A stretch of 64,000 nucleotides of DNA, taken from positions 620,001-684,000 of the forward strand of contig OY969423.1 of NCBI GenBank assembly GCA_963699225.1. The letters run 5' to 3'. The DNA is from VRUE01 sp963699225. GTDB taxonomy: Bacteria > Actinomycetota > Thermoleophilia > Solirubrobacterales > 70-9. The notes beneath the pieces are model-generated. The model saw only the letters and a program-made list of their open reading frames with translations, did not search any database and had not been told where the DNA came from. Shown here piece by piece: positions 8,298 through 15,838 of this stretch. Position 1 is the first letter of the stretch, and each line of letters opens with the position of its first letter. The position numbers and the translations under genes were made by a program.

Positions 8298-10550
8298 CTA
8301 TCTCCTTCGGATCGGTGCGTAATCAGCCATCAGCTTGCGCTCGCTACCGTCGCTGGAAAAGCGCACGACGACGACGCCCCCTGCCTCGACCGCCGTCACC
8401 ACGCCTTCGCCGAAGCTGGCGTGGACGACGTCGTCGCCGGTCTGCAGCTCCAGGGTCGGACCGGGCTCGATCGGGGCCGACAGGTCCTCGCCCGAGTCCC
8501 AGCCGATGCCGGCGGCCGAGCCCGGCGCGCTGGAGTGGCGCTCGGTCAGCTCGGCGGGAAGCTCGTCGATGAAGCGCGAGGGCAGGTTTCGCTCGGAGCG
8601 GCCGAAGAGGCTGCGTTCGCGCGCCCAGGTCATGTAGAGGCGGCGGCGGGCGCGGGTGATGCCGACGTAACAGAGCCGCCGCTCCTCCTCCTCTCCTCCC
8701 TCTTCCAAGGCCCGCATGTGGGGAAAGGCGCCGTCCTCGCAGCCGATGATGAAGACCGTGTCGTACTCGAGGCCCTTGGCGTTGTGCAGGGTCATCAGCG
8801 TCACCAGCGACTCCCGCTCGCCGTCGACCAAGTCGTCCTGCTGGGTGTAGAGCGAGATCTGCTGCAGGTACTCCTCCAGCGGAGGAGTCTCGCTCTCGCC
8901 CTCCTGCTCGCGCTCGATGTCGAACTCGGCAGCACCGGCGATCAGCGCCTCGAGGTTCTCGGCGCGGCCTTCGGCCTCGATCGTGCGCTCGGCCGAGAGC
9001 GCTTCCAGATAGCCGCTCTCGTTGAGCACAGACTCGAGCAATGCGGCGACCGGCCCTTCCTCCTCGGCGCGTTCGCGCAGCCCGGCCATCGTCTCGTAGA
9101 AGCGGCCCACCGCCTTGATCGCGCCGCCGTTTAGACCCGGCACCTCCTCGACCGCCTCGATCACCTCCCAGATCGTCTTGCCGGTGGTGTTGGCATGGGA
9201 GGCGATCCGGCCCTGGGTCGTGTTGCCGATCCCGCGCCGGGGCGAGTTGACGATGCGAGCAAAGGAGACCTGATCGGCGGGGTTGGCGAGCAGGCTGAGG
9301 TAGGCCACCGCGTCCTTGATCTCGGCCCGTTCGTAGAACTTGGTGCCGCCGATCACCTGGTAGGCGACGTCGAAGCGGTTGAGCGTGTCCTCCAGCACCC
9401 GGCTCATCGCGTTGGTCCGGTAGAAGACGGCGACGTCCTCGCGCTTGACCCCGTCCTCCTCGGCGAGCCGCTCGATCTCCCCCGCCACCCAGCGCGCCTC
9501 CTCGTGCTCGTCGGAGAGCTCGGAGAGCCGTACCGGCTCACCGCCGGCGATCTCGGTCCAGAGTTGCTTCGGCCGGCGCTCACGGTTGCGCTCGACCACG
9601 GCGTTGGCGGCCGAGAGAATCGTCTGTGTGGAGCGGTAGTTCTGCTCGAGCTTGACCACCTCCGCCTCCGGGAAGTCGCGCTCGAAGTCGAGGATGTTGC
9701 GGATGTCGGCGTGGCGGAAGCCGTAGATCGACTGATCCTCGTCGCCGACCACCATCAGGTTGCCGTGATCCTCGGTGAGCAGCTGCAGCAAGCGGTACTG
9801 GGCGTGGTTGGTGTCCTGGTACTCGTCGACGAGGACATGGCGGAAGGTACGGCGCCAGCGCTCGCGCGCCTCGTCGGAGATTTCGAGCACATTGACGGTA
9901 CGGACCAGCAGGTCGTCGAAGTCCATCGCGTTGGCCTCGAGCATCCTTTTCTCATAAAGCGGATACAGCTCCGCGACCACTTCCTCAAAGGGGTTGCCCT
10001 CGACAGGCGTATAGGCGTCCACATCCACCAGCTGGTTCTTAGCACCCGAGATCTGAGCCCGAATCGAGCGTGCCGGATAGCGTTTTGGATCGATTCCGAG
10101 CTCGGTCATGCAGCGTTTGAGCATCCGCAGGGAGTCGGACTCGTCGTAGATCGTGAAAGTGCGGGCGTAACCGAGCTTCTCGGCGTCAGCGCGCAGCATC
10201 CGCGCGCAGGCGGAGTGGAATGTGGTCACCCACATCGCCCGCACCGAGCGCCCGATCAGGGAACCGACCCGCTCGCGCATCTCGCTCGCCGCCTTATTGG
10301 TGAAGGTGATCGCGAGGATCTCGCCCGGCCGCGCCGCGCCGGTCGCCAGTAGGTAGGCGATGCGGTGGGTCAGAACCCGGGTCTTGCCCGAGCCCGCTCC
10401 GGCGAGCACCAGCAGCGGGCCCTCGCCGTGAACCACGGCCTGCCGCTGGGGCTCATTGAGCCCCGCGAGCAGGCGCTCGGCACGATCGGCGCCGGCTTCG
10501 ATCGGGGCTCCGCCCTGCTCGGGCGGGCTCTCGAAGTCCATCTGCAGCAT
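8298..10550 (-). CDS. pcrA: ATP-dependent 3'-5' DNA helicase, UvrD/PcrA type
   Basis: 750 aa, superfamily 1A helicase acting in nucleotide excision repair, replication restart and removal of RecA. Walker A is GAGSGKT at 51-57, followed by ITFTNKAASEM, DEYQDTN (motif II), GDEDQSIYGFR (motif III), QNYRST (motif IV) and the VTLMTLHNAKGLEY block. The last 55 residues (GDDVVHASFGEGVV onward) look like the PcrA C-terminal Tudor-like domain that contacts RNA polymerase. ATG 10550 is used, and an alternative ATG lies nine bases in. The folD gene follows after five bases. Confidence 0.95.
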   Translation of the reverse strand: MLQMDFESPPEQGGAPIEAGADRAERLLAGLNEPQRQAVVHGEGPLLVLAGAGSGKTRVLTHRIAYLLATGAARPGEILAITFTNKAASEMRERVGSLIGRSVRAMWVTTFHSACARMLRADAEKLGYARTFTIYDESDSLRMLKRCMTELGIDPKRYPARSIRAQISGAKNQLVDVDAYTPVEGNPFEEVVAELYPLYEKRMLEANAMDFDDLLVRTVNVLEISDEARERWRRTFRHVLVDEYQDTNHAQYRLLQLLTEDHGNLMVVGDEDQSIYGFRHADIRNILDFERDFPEAEVVKLEQNYRSTQTILSAANAVVERNRERRPKQLWTEIAGGEPVRLSELSDEHEEARWVAGEIERLAEEDGVKREDVAVFYRTNAMSRVLEDTLNRFDVAYQVIGGTKFYERAEIKDAVAYLSLLANPADQVSFARIVNSPRRGIGNTTQGRIASHANTTGKTIWEVIEAVEEVPGLNGGAIKAVGRFYETMAGLRERAEEEGPVAALLESVLNESGYLEALSAERTIEAEGRAENLEALIAGAAEFDIEREQEGESETPPLEEYLQQISLYTQQDDLVDGERESLVTLMTLHNAKGLEYDTVFIIGCEDGAFPHMRALEEGGEEEERRLCYVGITRARRRLYMTWARERSLFGRSERNLPSRFIDELPAELTERHSSAPGSAAGIGWDSGEDLSAPIEPGPTLELQTGDDVVHASFGEGVVTAVEAGGVVVVRFSSDGSERKLMADYAPIRRR

Positions 10551-10588
10551 TACTTCGAGAATAGCCCCGGCCGCGGCCGGCCCGGCGA

Positions 10589-11191
10589 CTACGCCGAGGG
10601 GTTGGAAGCGCAGGCTTCGAGCACTTCTTCAAGCGCCTTGGGCGAGTTGCCGAAGAGCAATTCTTCAACTTCGGACTGGGAGCCCTGCTTGAAGGCTTCG
10701 ATTATGCAGCTGGCGAACTTGGGGTCCACTTCCGAGGAGGCTTCCGAGAGGCTCGCTTCGAGGCCTTCGACGAGCTTTCCCTGGTCGAACTTGGTGAACT
10801 CGACGACTTCGTTCAGCTTCCACTGGTCGCCGTCCTTGACCAGGGCCACTTCCAGCGTCTGCCCGTCAAGGTTGCCCCCGCTCAACGCCGCTTCAGCCGT
10901 GGCGTCCGAGCCATCGACTTCAACCGCGGAGACGCTGACCGATTTAGCGCCTTCTTCTTTCTTCGCTTCTTCTTCGCATTCCTTGACCGCCGCGTTGCCG
11001 CTTTCCTGCGTGGTCTGTTCCATGAACTCTTGGGTATTGAGCTTCTTGCAGTCGGCCGGATTGGTAGTCGTGGCCGAGGTCTCGATCACTTCTTCGATTT
11101 CGCCTTCGTCGCCACTGCTGCTGCCGCAGGCCGCGAACGAGAGAGCAGAGAGGATCAGGATGCAGGGGAGCAGCAGAAGACGCTTGCGCAA
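10589..11191 (-). CDS. lipoprotein of unknown function
   Basis: 200 aa with a lipoprotein signal: MRKRLLL, a hydrophobic core, then the lipobox SFAAC with the lipidated Cys at residue 22. The mature part begins with a Gly/Ser/Asp/Glu linker. It then forms an acidic alpha/beta domain (VSVSAVEVDGSDATAEAAL, LVKDGDQWKLNEV) reminiscent of small NTF2-like lipoproteins, with a helical C-terminus. Glu is mostly GAA here, unlike the GAG preference of flanking cytoplasmic genes. It lies upstream of pcrA on the same strand with a 38-base gap. No ligand can be inferred. Confidence 0.8.
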   Translation of the reverse strand: MRKRLLLLPCILILSALSFAACGSSSGDEGEIEEVIETSATTTNPADCKKLNTQEFMEQTTQESGNAAVKECEEEAKKEEGAKSVSVSAVEVDGSDATAEAALSGGNLDGQTLEVALVKDGDQWKLNEVVEFTKFDQGKLVEGLEASLSEASSEVDPKFASCIIEAFKQGSQSEVEELLFGNSPKALEEVLEACASNPSA

Positions 11192-11236
11192 GACGGGTCC
11201 TTTCCCATACGCGTGGACGAGTCGGCGCAGGCTACT

Positions 11237-11967
11237 TCAGCCACCGGCCGTCGAACGACCGGTGCGCTCGCGCAGCTCGCTCGCCGCATCACCGTCGCCT
11301 GGGACCTCGGCGCCGTCGAGCTCGGCCAAGCGCCGCTCCAGCTCGGCGATCCGCTGCGAGAGCGACTTGATCGCCTCGGCGATCGGGTCGGGCAGGTGGA
11401 TCCAGTCGGCGTCGGGGCCCTCGACCCGTTTGCCGTCGACTTTGACCGGGTGGCCCGGATTGCCGACCACCGTGGCGCCCGGCGGCACGTCCTCGATCAC
11501 GACCGTGTTAGCGCCAATCTTGGCGCCGTCGCCGACCGCGATCGGGCCGAGCAGCTTGGCCCCCGAGCCGACGGTGACATTGTCGCCCAGGGTCGGGTGG
11601 CGCTTGCCGCGCTGGAAGCCGGTACCGCCCAGCGTCACCCCCTGGTAGAGCGTCACCCGCTCGCCGATCTCGGCCGTCTCGCCGATCACGACGCCCGAGC
11701 CGTGGTCGATGAAGAACTCGCGGCCGATGCTCGCCGCCGGGTGGATCTCGACCCCGGTTACCGACCGCGTCAGGTAGGACAGCACCCGCGGCAGGATCGG
11801 CACGCCGGCCTCGAGCAGGGCATGAGCGAGGCGGTGGGCGAGCAGCGCCTGCACGCCGCCCCAGCTGAGCAGAATCTCCAGACTCGAGACTTCCTGCGCG
11901 GCGGGATCGCGATCGCGGGCCGCGGCGACGTCGGCGCGCACCTCGATCACCAGCCTCTTCCAACGGT

Positions 11968-11971
<4 letters not shown>
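11237..11971 (-). CDS. cysE: serine O-acetyltransferase
   Basis: CysE/EpsC (244 aa) makes O-acetylserine from serine and acetyl-CoA, the first step of cysteine synthesis. The left-handed beta-helix hexapeptide repeats run from about residue 75 to 175. The catalytic His is H90 in FIDHGSGVVIGETA, and YQGVTLGGTGF follows. The C-terminal 60 residues are charged and helical (IAELERRLAEL) and longer than in minimal EpsC proteins. The start overlaps the cysK stop (ATGA), so cysK-cysE are translationally coupled. Confidence 0.95.
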
Positions 11972-12891
<920 letters not shown>

Positions 12892-12898
12892 AGTGTCT

Positions 12899-13114
12899 CT
12901 AGGCGGCCGTAAGCGGCTGGTCGGTGAGCGTTGCCGTCGCAACGTGCAGCGGTCCGCCCTGCCCGCGCTCATCGACCACGTGGAGAGCGACGCCTTCTCG
13001 CAGTGACTCGAACAACTCATCCAAGGTGTCGCCGGAGGCGAAGCAGCCAGGCAACTCCGGAATGTCGGCCCAGTAGCTGCCTTCCTCGATATGGATACGG
13101 GCGGTCAACTCCAT
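12899..13114 (-). CDS. hicB: HicB-family antitoxin
   Basis: 71 aa from ATG 13114. The frame is open 51 bases upstream, but the family starts at this Met. The core LTARIHIEEGSYWADIPELPGC with GDTLDELFESLREGV is the partial RNase-H-like fold of HicB, which covers the active site of HicA. No C-terminal HTH or RHH domain is present, so autoregulation by this short form is doubtful. It lies 13 bases after hicA and seven bases before cysK. Confidence 0.88.
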   Translation of the reverse strand: MELTARIHIEEGSYWADIPELPGCFASGDTLDELFESLREGVALHVVDERGQGGPLHVATATLTDQPLTAA

Positions 13115-13127
13115 TGGCGAATCCCCT

Positions 13128-13322
13128 TCATTGTAGACCTGCCTGCTTGAGAATCGCCCTGGCAAGGCCCGGTTGGTAATCGCGACCCTTATGTCGAGGA
13201 AGGGTAATCGGACGGCACCCTGGCCTGGTCATCTTGACCTGGTGCTTGCCGCCGCGAACCTGTGTCCAACCGTTTTTCTTCAGCAGCTTGATCGCCTTCC
13301 TCTGGCTGAGCGTTCCCTTCAT
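13128..13322 (-). CDS. hicA: HicA-family mRNA interferase toxin
   Basis: 64 aa, a double-stranded-RNA-binding-fold toxin that cleaves mRNA and is neutralised by HicB. The pattern KAIKLLKKNGWTQVRGGKHQ with H27 as catalytic His, then ITLPRHKGRDYQPGLARAILKQAGL, fits the family closely. The order hicA-hicB is standard. A six-base-pair hairpin (13330-13345) sits just upstream of the ATG, where no Shine-Dalgarno is obvious. The pair is inserted between the Rrf2 regulator and cysK-cysE. Confidence 0.88.
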   Translation of the reverse strand: MKGTLSQRKAIKLLKKNGWTQVRGGKHQVKMTRPGCRPITLPRHKGRDYQPGLARAILKQAGLQ

Positions 13323-13329
13323 CGGCGAA

Positions 13330-13345
13330 CCCGCTAAGCAGCGGG
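13330..13345 (-). terminator. short hairpin between left repeat and hicA
   Basis: CCCGCT and AGCGGG pair perfectly around AAGC. It lies 26 bases from the left 24-bp repeat and eight bases from the hicA start. It may be the ancestral terminator of the Rrf2 gene or a hairpin in the hicA leader. A near twin is at 15780-15795. Confidence 0.45.
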
Positions 13346-13371
13346 AACACCGAGCTCTCCCCCGTTCCTAC

Positions 13372-13395
13372 CCCGATCTAGATGAAGTACATGCC
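13372..13395. repeat. left attachment-like direct repeat (orphan Rrf2 3' end)
   Basis: Identical over 24 bases to 15815-15838, with core CTAGATGAAGTACATGCC. Read on the minus strand it encodes G-M-Y-F-I-stop, the C-terminus of the Rrf2 protein, but no gene reads into it here. It is the expected scar of site-specific integration into a gene 3' end. Confidence 0.85.
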
Positions 13396-13619
13396 AGGTC
13401 GGGGCGCGCAATCCCGCATAAGCAAGCGACTTGCCGTTTCCGTGCGCCAGTTATGCGCCAGTAAGCACCGAGCCAGCCGCGCGGGCGGCTTCTTCATCCC
13501 GCTCTCGTTGGGCGCTGTGGTAGGCATCAAGCAGTCGCGCCCCCTCGGCCTCTGGTGCTTAAGCGAATAGGCGAAACTGACAAAACGCTTGGCGGCGCTC
13601 AGCCAACCGATAGCGCGTG
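13396..13619. other. non-coding left end of the element
   Basis: 224 bases between the left repeat and the last cargo gene. It holds the 22-bp arm-like repeat at 13442-13463 and otherwise no gene that I can support. A short plus-strand frame running over the repeat has no ribosome-binding site or recognisable protein. The region probably contains the attachment-site arm and the end of the cargo transcript. Confidence 0.5.
13442..13463. repeat. arm-like direct repeat, left copy
   Basis: A tandem pair of GCGCCAGT units separated by three bases. It is 21/22 identical to 15723-15744 in the same orientation and lies 46 bases inside the left 24-bp repeat. Paired direct units near an attachment core are typical of arm-type binding sites for tyrosine integrases, but no integrase is encoded here. 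Confidence 0.7.
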
Positions 13620-14279
13620 CTAAAGAGGCGGATTCGCGATCAGCTGGCCAAGCACTGCGCTAATTCCGGTGCCGAAAGCGCCACCGATGCCAGCGGTCGC
13701 AATCCTTTCAACCATTTCGCGGGCACGAGAGGGGGATGGTTGCTCAACCTCGACGACCTCGGCGGTCGTAGCACGAACATCGTCCAGGCTGATGTCCTCG
13801 CGGTCTTGGATCACTTTTGCGAGGCCCGCCGCAGCGTTGTCATTCCAGTCGCCGCTGAATCCACCGCGCAAAAGAGCGGCAAGAGCGGCAAGCACGTCCT
13901 CTCGCTCTCCGCCGACGCTGACGTTGATCTGCGTGCCCGTGCCAAGATTGAAGTTGCTGCCCTGAACCTGAGCGTGGTCGGAAATGGTGACGTTATGGCT
14001 GTGGTCCTCAATCACTAGCGTTGCGACCTCTTGCTGGGGAGCAAGGATCCGGCCACCGATGGCGCGCTCGATCGCGGCGGCAAGGTTCTCGCGGGTAGTT
14101 CGATTTATTTGCAGAAACGTGGCGGGAACGGAACCGGCGAGGACTTGTGCGTCGACAGTCCCGCGTTTCTCAACCTGAGCGAGCAGAGCCGGGCCAATAT
14201 CGAGGTCGTACTGCCAGCCTTGGCGGTCGAACTCAGCAGCGAGGAGCGTTTGCATCTCGGCAGGAGTCGCGTCGCTCAT
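13620..14279 (-). CDS. effector-like hypothetical protein of the integrated element
   Basis: 219 aa from ATG 14279, whose ATGA overlaps the stop of the upstream gene. The N-terminal 85 residues look helical and soluble. Residues 94-121 (HSHNVTISDHAQVQGSNF, then NLGTGTQINV) alternate Asn, Gly and hydrophobics like the short beta-solenoid or amyloid-type linkers seen in bacterial NLR-like and conflict proteins. Residues 126-175 are helical. Residues 189-214 end in a glycine-rich hydrophobic stretch (ATAGIGGAFGTGISAVLG) that could insert in a membrane. It is last in the five-gene cassette. No family can be named. An effector role is inferred from architecture and position only. Confidence 0.7.
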   Translation of the reverse strand: MSDATPAEMQTLLAAEFDRQGWQYDLDIGPALLAQVEKRGTVDAQVLAGSVPATFLQINRTTRENLAAAIERAIGGRILAPQQEVATLVIEDHSHNVTISDHAQVQGSNFNLGTGTQINVSVGGEREDVLAALAALLRGGFSGDWNDNAAAGLAKVIQDREDISLDDVRATTAEVVEVEQPSPSRAREMVERIATAGIGGAFGTGISAVLGQLIANPPL

Positions 14280-14725
14280 GGGGTTTTCCTTTGGCGGCGG
14301 CGTTTTTTGATCGGCTCGGGAATGGTCTCGTCCATGTCGGCCAGCCATTCACGGACCTTTTTAGTCAGGTTGAGCAACTTCTCCATCTCAGGGTCCTTCG
14401 CGTGGATCATGACCGCGCCGCCTTGAATGAGCTTCGCCATGCCGTGCTCAGTCTCCATCTCGCTGATCCGGCGCCAAATAGAGACCTTGCTGGTGGCAAC
14501 GCCCTGATCGGTCAGCATTTCGAGCATTTGCTTCTGGCTGCGCTCGCCGTCCAAAAGGAGGTAAAGCTGACCGACCAGCGGCTGTGCCCTGACCGTTTTC
14601 TCGATAAGGGACAAGAACTCATCTCGCTCGGCGCGAGCAACGAGATTGACCTTGCCCTCGATCACGCCTAGGCGAGAGTGAATCGCAAGAAGATCAGCGT
14701 GGAGCGCATCGTCGTCCGGCGCCAT
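14276..14725 (-). CDS. coiled-coil winged-HTH protein of the integrated element
   Basis: 149 aa. Residues 8-48 form a helical region (IHSRLGVIEGKVNLVARAE). Residues 52-100 look like a winged HTH beginning LYLLLDGERSQKQMLEML and continuing VATSKVSIWRRISEMETEHG. A second helix (MEKLLNLTKKVREWLADM) follows, then a very basic end KKRRRQRK. The LLDGERS motif parallels LCDGKRT in the next gene upstream, suggesting paralogy. It ends in an ATGA overlap with the effector-like gene and starts three bases after the preceding stop. It is probably a DNA-binding regulator or adaptor with an unknown target. Confidence 0.72.
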   Translation of the reverse strand: MAPDDDALHADLLAIHSRLGVIEGKVNLVARAERDEFLSLIEKTVRAQPLVGQLYLLLDGERSQKQMLEMLTDQGVATSKVSIWRRISEMETEHGMAKLIQGGAVMIHAKDPEMEKLLNLTKKVREWLADMDETIPEPIKKRRRQRKTP

Positions 14726-14728
14726 CGG

Positions 14729-15058
14729 TCAATCTTTGGGCTTGAGATCCAGACCAAGCGCCGCCAGACTGATCAGGTGCTTGATTCGCGTCCCTTTCGG
14801 CGTTGACACCTCGTTGGCTATACCGAGGTGCCGCCACTGACCGGTCCACCCCGAAAGGGTGGTCTTCGGTACACCCGCCTTTGTCGCGACTTCCGTGCTG
14901 GTCCGCTTCCCGTCGCAAAGCTCGAATGCTTCCCGCTGCTTGGTCGTAATGAGCACCGCCGCCACCGTCTCGCGCACCGAGGGAATGGCTGCTGCGCGTA
15001 GCCAGCGAAGCTGCTCTTCGGCCACCACAAGTTGCTTTCCCAGAATGTCTTCAGACAT
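14729..15058 (-). CDS. winged-HTH protein of the integrated element (109 aa)
   Basis: ATG 15058. The N-terminal 40 residues form amphipathic helices (LVVAEEQLRWLRAAA). Residues 41-100 carry an HTH with REAFELCDGKRTSTEVATKA, then GVPKTTLSGWTGQWRHLGI and a basic wing (STPKGTRIKH). The design matches its downstream neighbour: helical N-terminus, then a DG-R-T/S motif, then HTH. It lies 24 bases after the 80-aa gene and three bases before the 149-aa gene, within one apparent transcript. DNA binding is likely. Target and effector molecule are unknown. Confidence 0.72.
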   Translation of the reverse strand: MSEDILGKQLVVAEEQLRWLRAAAIPSVRETVAAVLITTKQREAFELCDGKRTSTEVATKAGVPKTTLSGWTGQWRHLGIANEVSTPKGTRIKHLISLAALGLDLKPKD

Positions 15059-15082
15059 GTGAATGACTTGGACTAGCCGGGA

Positions 15083-15325
15083 TCACTTCTTTGACCGTCC
15101 GCGTTTCTTCTCTTTCGGACCCGACTTCGCTCGTTCAATCATCTTGCGAACCGCGTCGGGACTCTTGCCAACGACAGCGCTGATCTCAGCGTTTCCAAGA
15201 CCCGCCCGCGACAGAATGATCTCGGTCGGGACCTTAGATTCGGAGCCTTGCGCGTCCCTGTCGGCCGCGACTAGGGCTATAAGGCCAAGCAAGGCGGGGT
15301 CGGTCGGTGTCAGCTCACTGTTCAT
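15083..15325 (-). CDS. sigma-region-4-like HTH protein of the integrated element (80 aa)
   Basis: ATG 15325 lies one base after the stop of the upstream gene. Residues 38-66 (SRAGLGNAEISAVVGKSPDA, then VRKMIERAK) resemble the HTH of sigma-70 region 4 or small sigma-like regulators, and the C-terminus is strongly basic (KEKKRGRSKK). There is no region 2, so it is not a complete sigma factor. It may bind DNA alone or contact RNA polymerase. It is second in the cassette. Confidence 0.7.
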   Translation of the reverse strand: MNSELTPTDPALLGLIALVAADRDAQGSESKVPTEIILSRAGLGNAEISAVVGKSPDAVRKMIERAKSGPKEKKRGRSKK

Positions 15326-15326
15326 T

Positions 15327-15638
15327 TCAGATCAGACCAGTAGTGCGGTAGCTGACTTTCCCCCCGCCGCCCTCCCGGGTGATCAACCCGCGTTCAACAA
15401 GCTCAGCGAGGCGACGGCTGACCGTCGGCATGGAGACCTTCGCTTTTTTGACGACCAATGCCTTGAGCTTCCCGGCTTCCACCCACTCGTCGGACGCGGC
15501 GAGGATCGCCTTGCTAACTGGTTCCGCGAGAATCGCCTCGCGCTCGGCCTTCAGCGGCTCGTCGTGGGCGATCCTAAAAAGGGAGATGAGCAGATCGAGC
15601 TTGTTCTCGATGGTGGTTAGGTCTGGCGTGGTAGGCAT
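15327..15638 (-). CDS. winged-HTH protein, first gene of the integrated element (103 aa)
   Basis: ATG 15638 is chosen over the open frame to 15791 because the upstream part contains the arm-like repeat and hairpin and reads as non-coding. Residues 9-30 form a helix (IENKLDLLISLFRIAHDEP). Residues 40-100 form a wHTH with VSMPTVSRRLAELVERGLIT and a glycine-rich wing. An inverted repeat at 15644-15655 sits six bases upstream of the ATG, where no Shine-Dalgarno is visible, so the mRNA may be almost leaderless and autoregulated. It probably represses its own operon (inference). Confidence 0.72.
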   Translation of the reverse strand: MPTTPDLTTIENKLDLLISLFRIAHDEPLKAEREAILAEPVSKAILAASDEWVEAGKLKALVVKKAKVSMPTVSRRLAELVERGLITREGGGGKVSYRTTGLI

Positions 15639-15643
15639 ATAGG

Positions 15644-15655
15644 TATCGGACGATA
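15644..15655 (-). promoter_or_regulatory. inverted repeat/operator candidate of the element cassette
   Basis: TATCG and CGATA flank two bases and lie immediately upstream of the first cassette gene. On the minus strand TATCGT also fits a -10 box, which would give a leader of only a few bases. It is a plausible operator for the wHTH protein encoded downstream. Confidence 0.4.
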
Positions 15656-15722
15656 TCTGCGGGTTCGGCGGGAAAAGATGCGCTCCCTGGAAAGGTGCCT
15701 CGGACCGCCCTCCGAGGTTCTC

Positions 15723-15744
15723 GTGCGCCAGTTGTGCGCCAGTA
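15723..15744. repeat. arm-like direct repeat, right copy
   Basis: Tandem GCGCCAGT units, 21/22 identical to 13442-13463 and in the same orientation. It lies 70 bases inside the right 24-bp repeat and matches the left copy as a putative integrase arm site. Confidence 0.7.
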
Positions 15745-15779
15745 CGGCCGGAAACAACCGGGCTCAGCCGGATTGAGAA

Positions 15780-15795
15780 CCGCTTAAACAAGCGG
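15780..15795 (-). terminator. hairpin downstream of the Rrf2 gene, supplied by the element
   Basis: CCGCTT and AAGCGG pair around AAAC. It lies about 25 bases past the Rrf2 stop on the minus strand, with TTCTC after it. The twin hairpin at 13330-13345 lies at a similar distance outside the left repeat, so the incoming end appears to replace the gene's original terminator. Confidence 0.5.
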
Positions 15796-15814
15796 AATGT
15801 GAATGTCCATGCGG

Positions 15815-15838
15815 CCCGATCTAGATGAAGTACATGCC
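15815..15838. repeat. right attachment-like direct repeat (Rrf2 3' end)
   Basis: 24 bases identical to 13372-13395. It covers the last codons and stop of the Rrf2 gene, which stays intact on this side. With the left copy it defines the integrated element. Confidence 0.85.

Larger units (their letters stand above)
13372..15838. mobile_element. 2.4-kb integrase-less integrative element at the 3' end of the Rrf2 gene
   Basis: The segment is bounded by perfect 24-bp direct repeats (13372-13395 and 15815-15838). The right copy is the last six codons (five residues and the stop) of the Rrf2 gene plus flanking bases. The left copy is an orphan of that gene end. Spacing between repeat starts is 2,443 bp. 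Inside each end is a 22-bp near-identical direct repeat (13442-13463, 15723-15744). All five cargo genes read on the minus strand, and their DNA looks less GC-rich than the flanks: 35/60 at 14281-14340 against 45/60 at 11581-11640. No integrase, transposase, relaxase or replication gene is present. It resembles a cis-mobilizable or satellite element using a tyrosine recombinase supplied in trans, or a deletion remnant of a larger element. Confidence 0.8.

Noticed and set aside
13382..13570. Plus-strand 62-codon frame over the left repeat as a gene of the element.
   Set aside because: It reads the antisense of the Rrf2 3' end and the arm repeat, with no ribosome-binding site and no recognisable protein.
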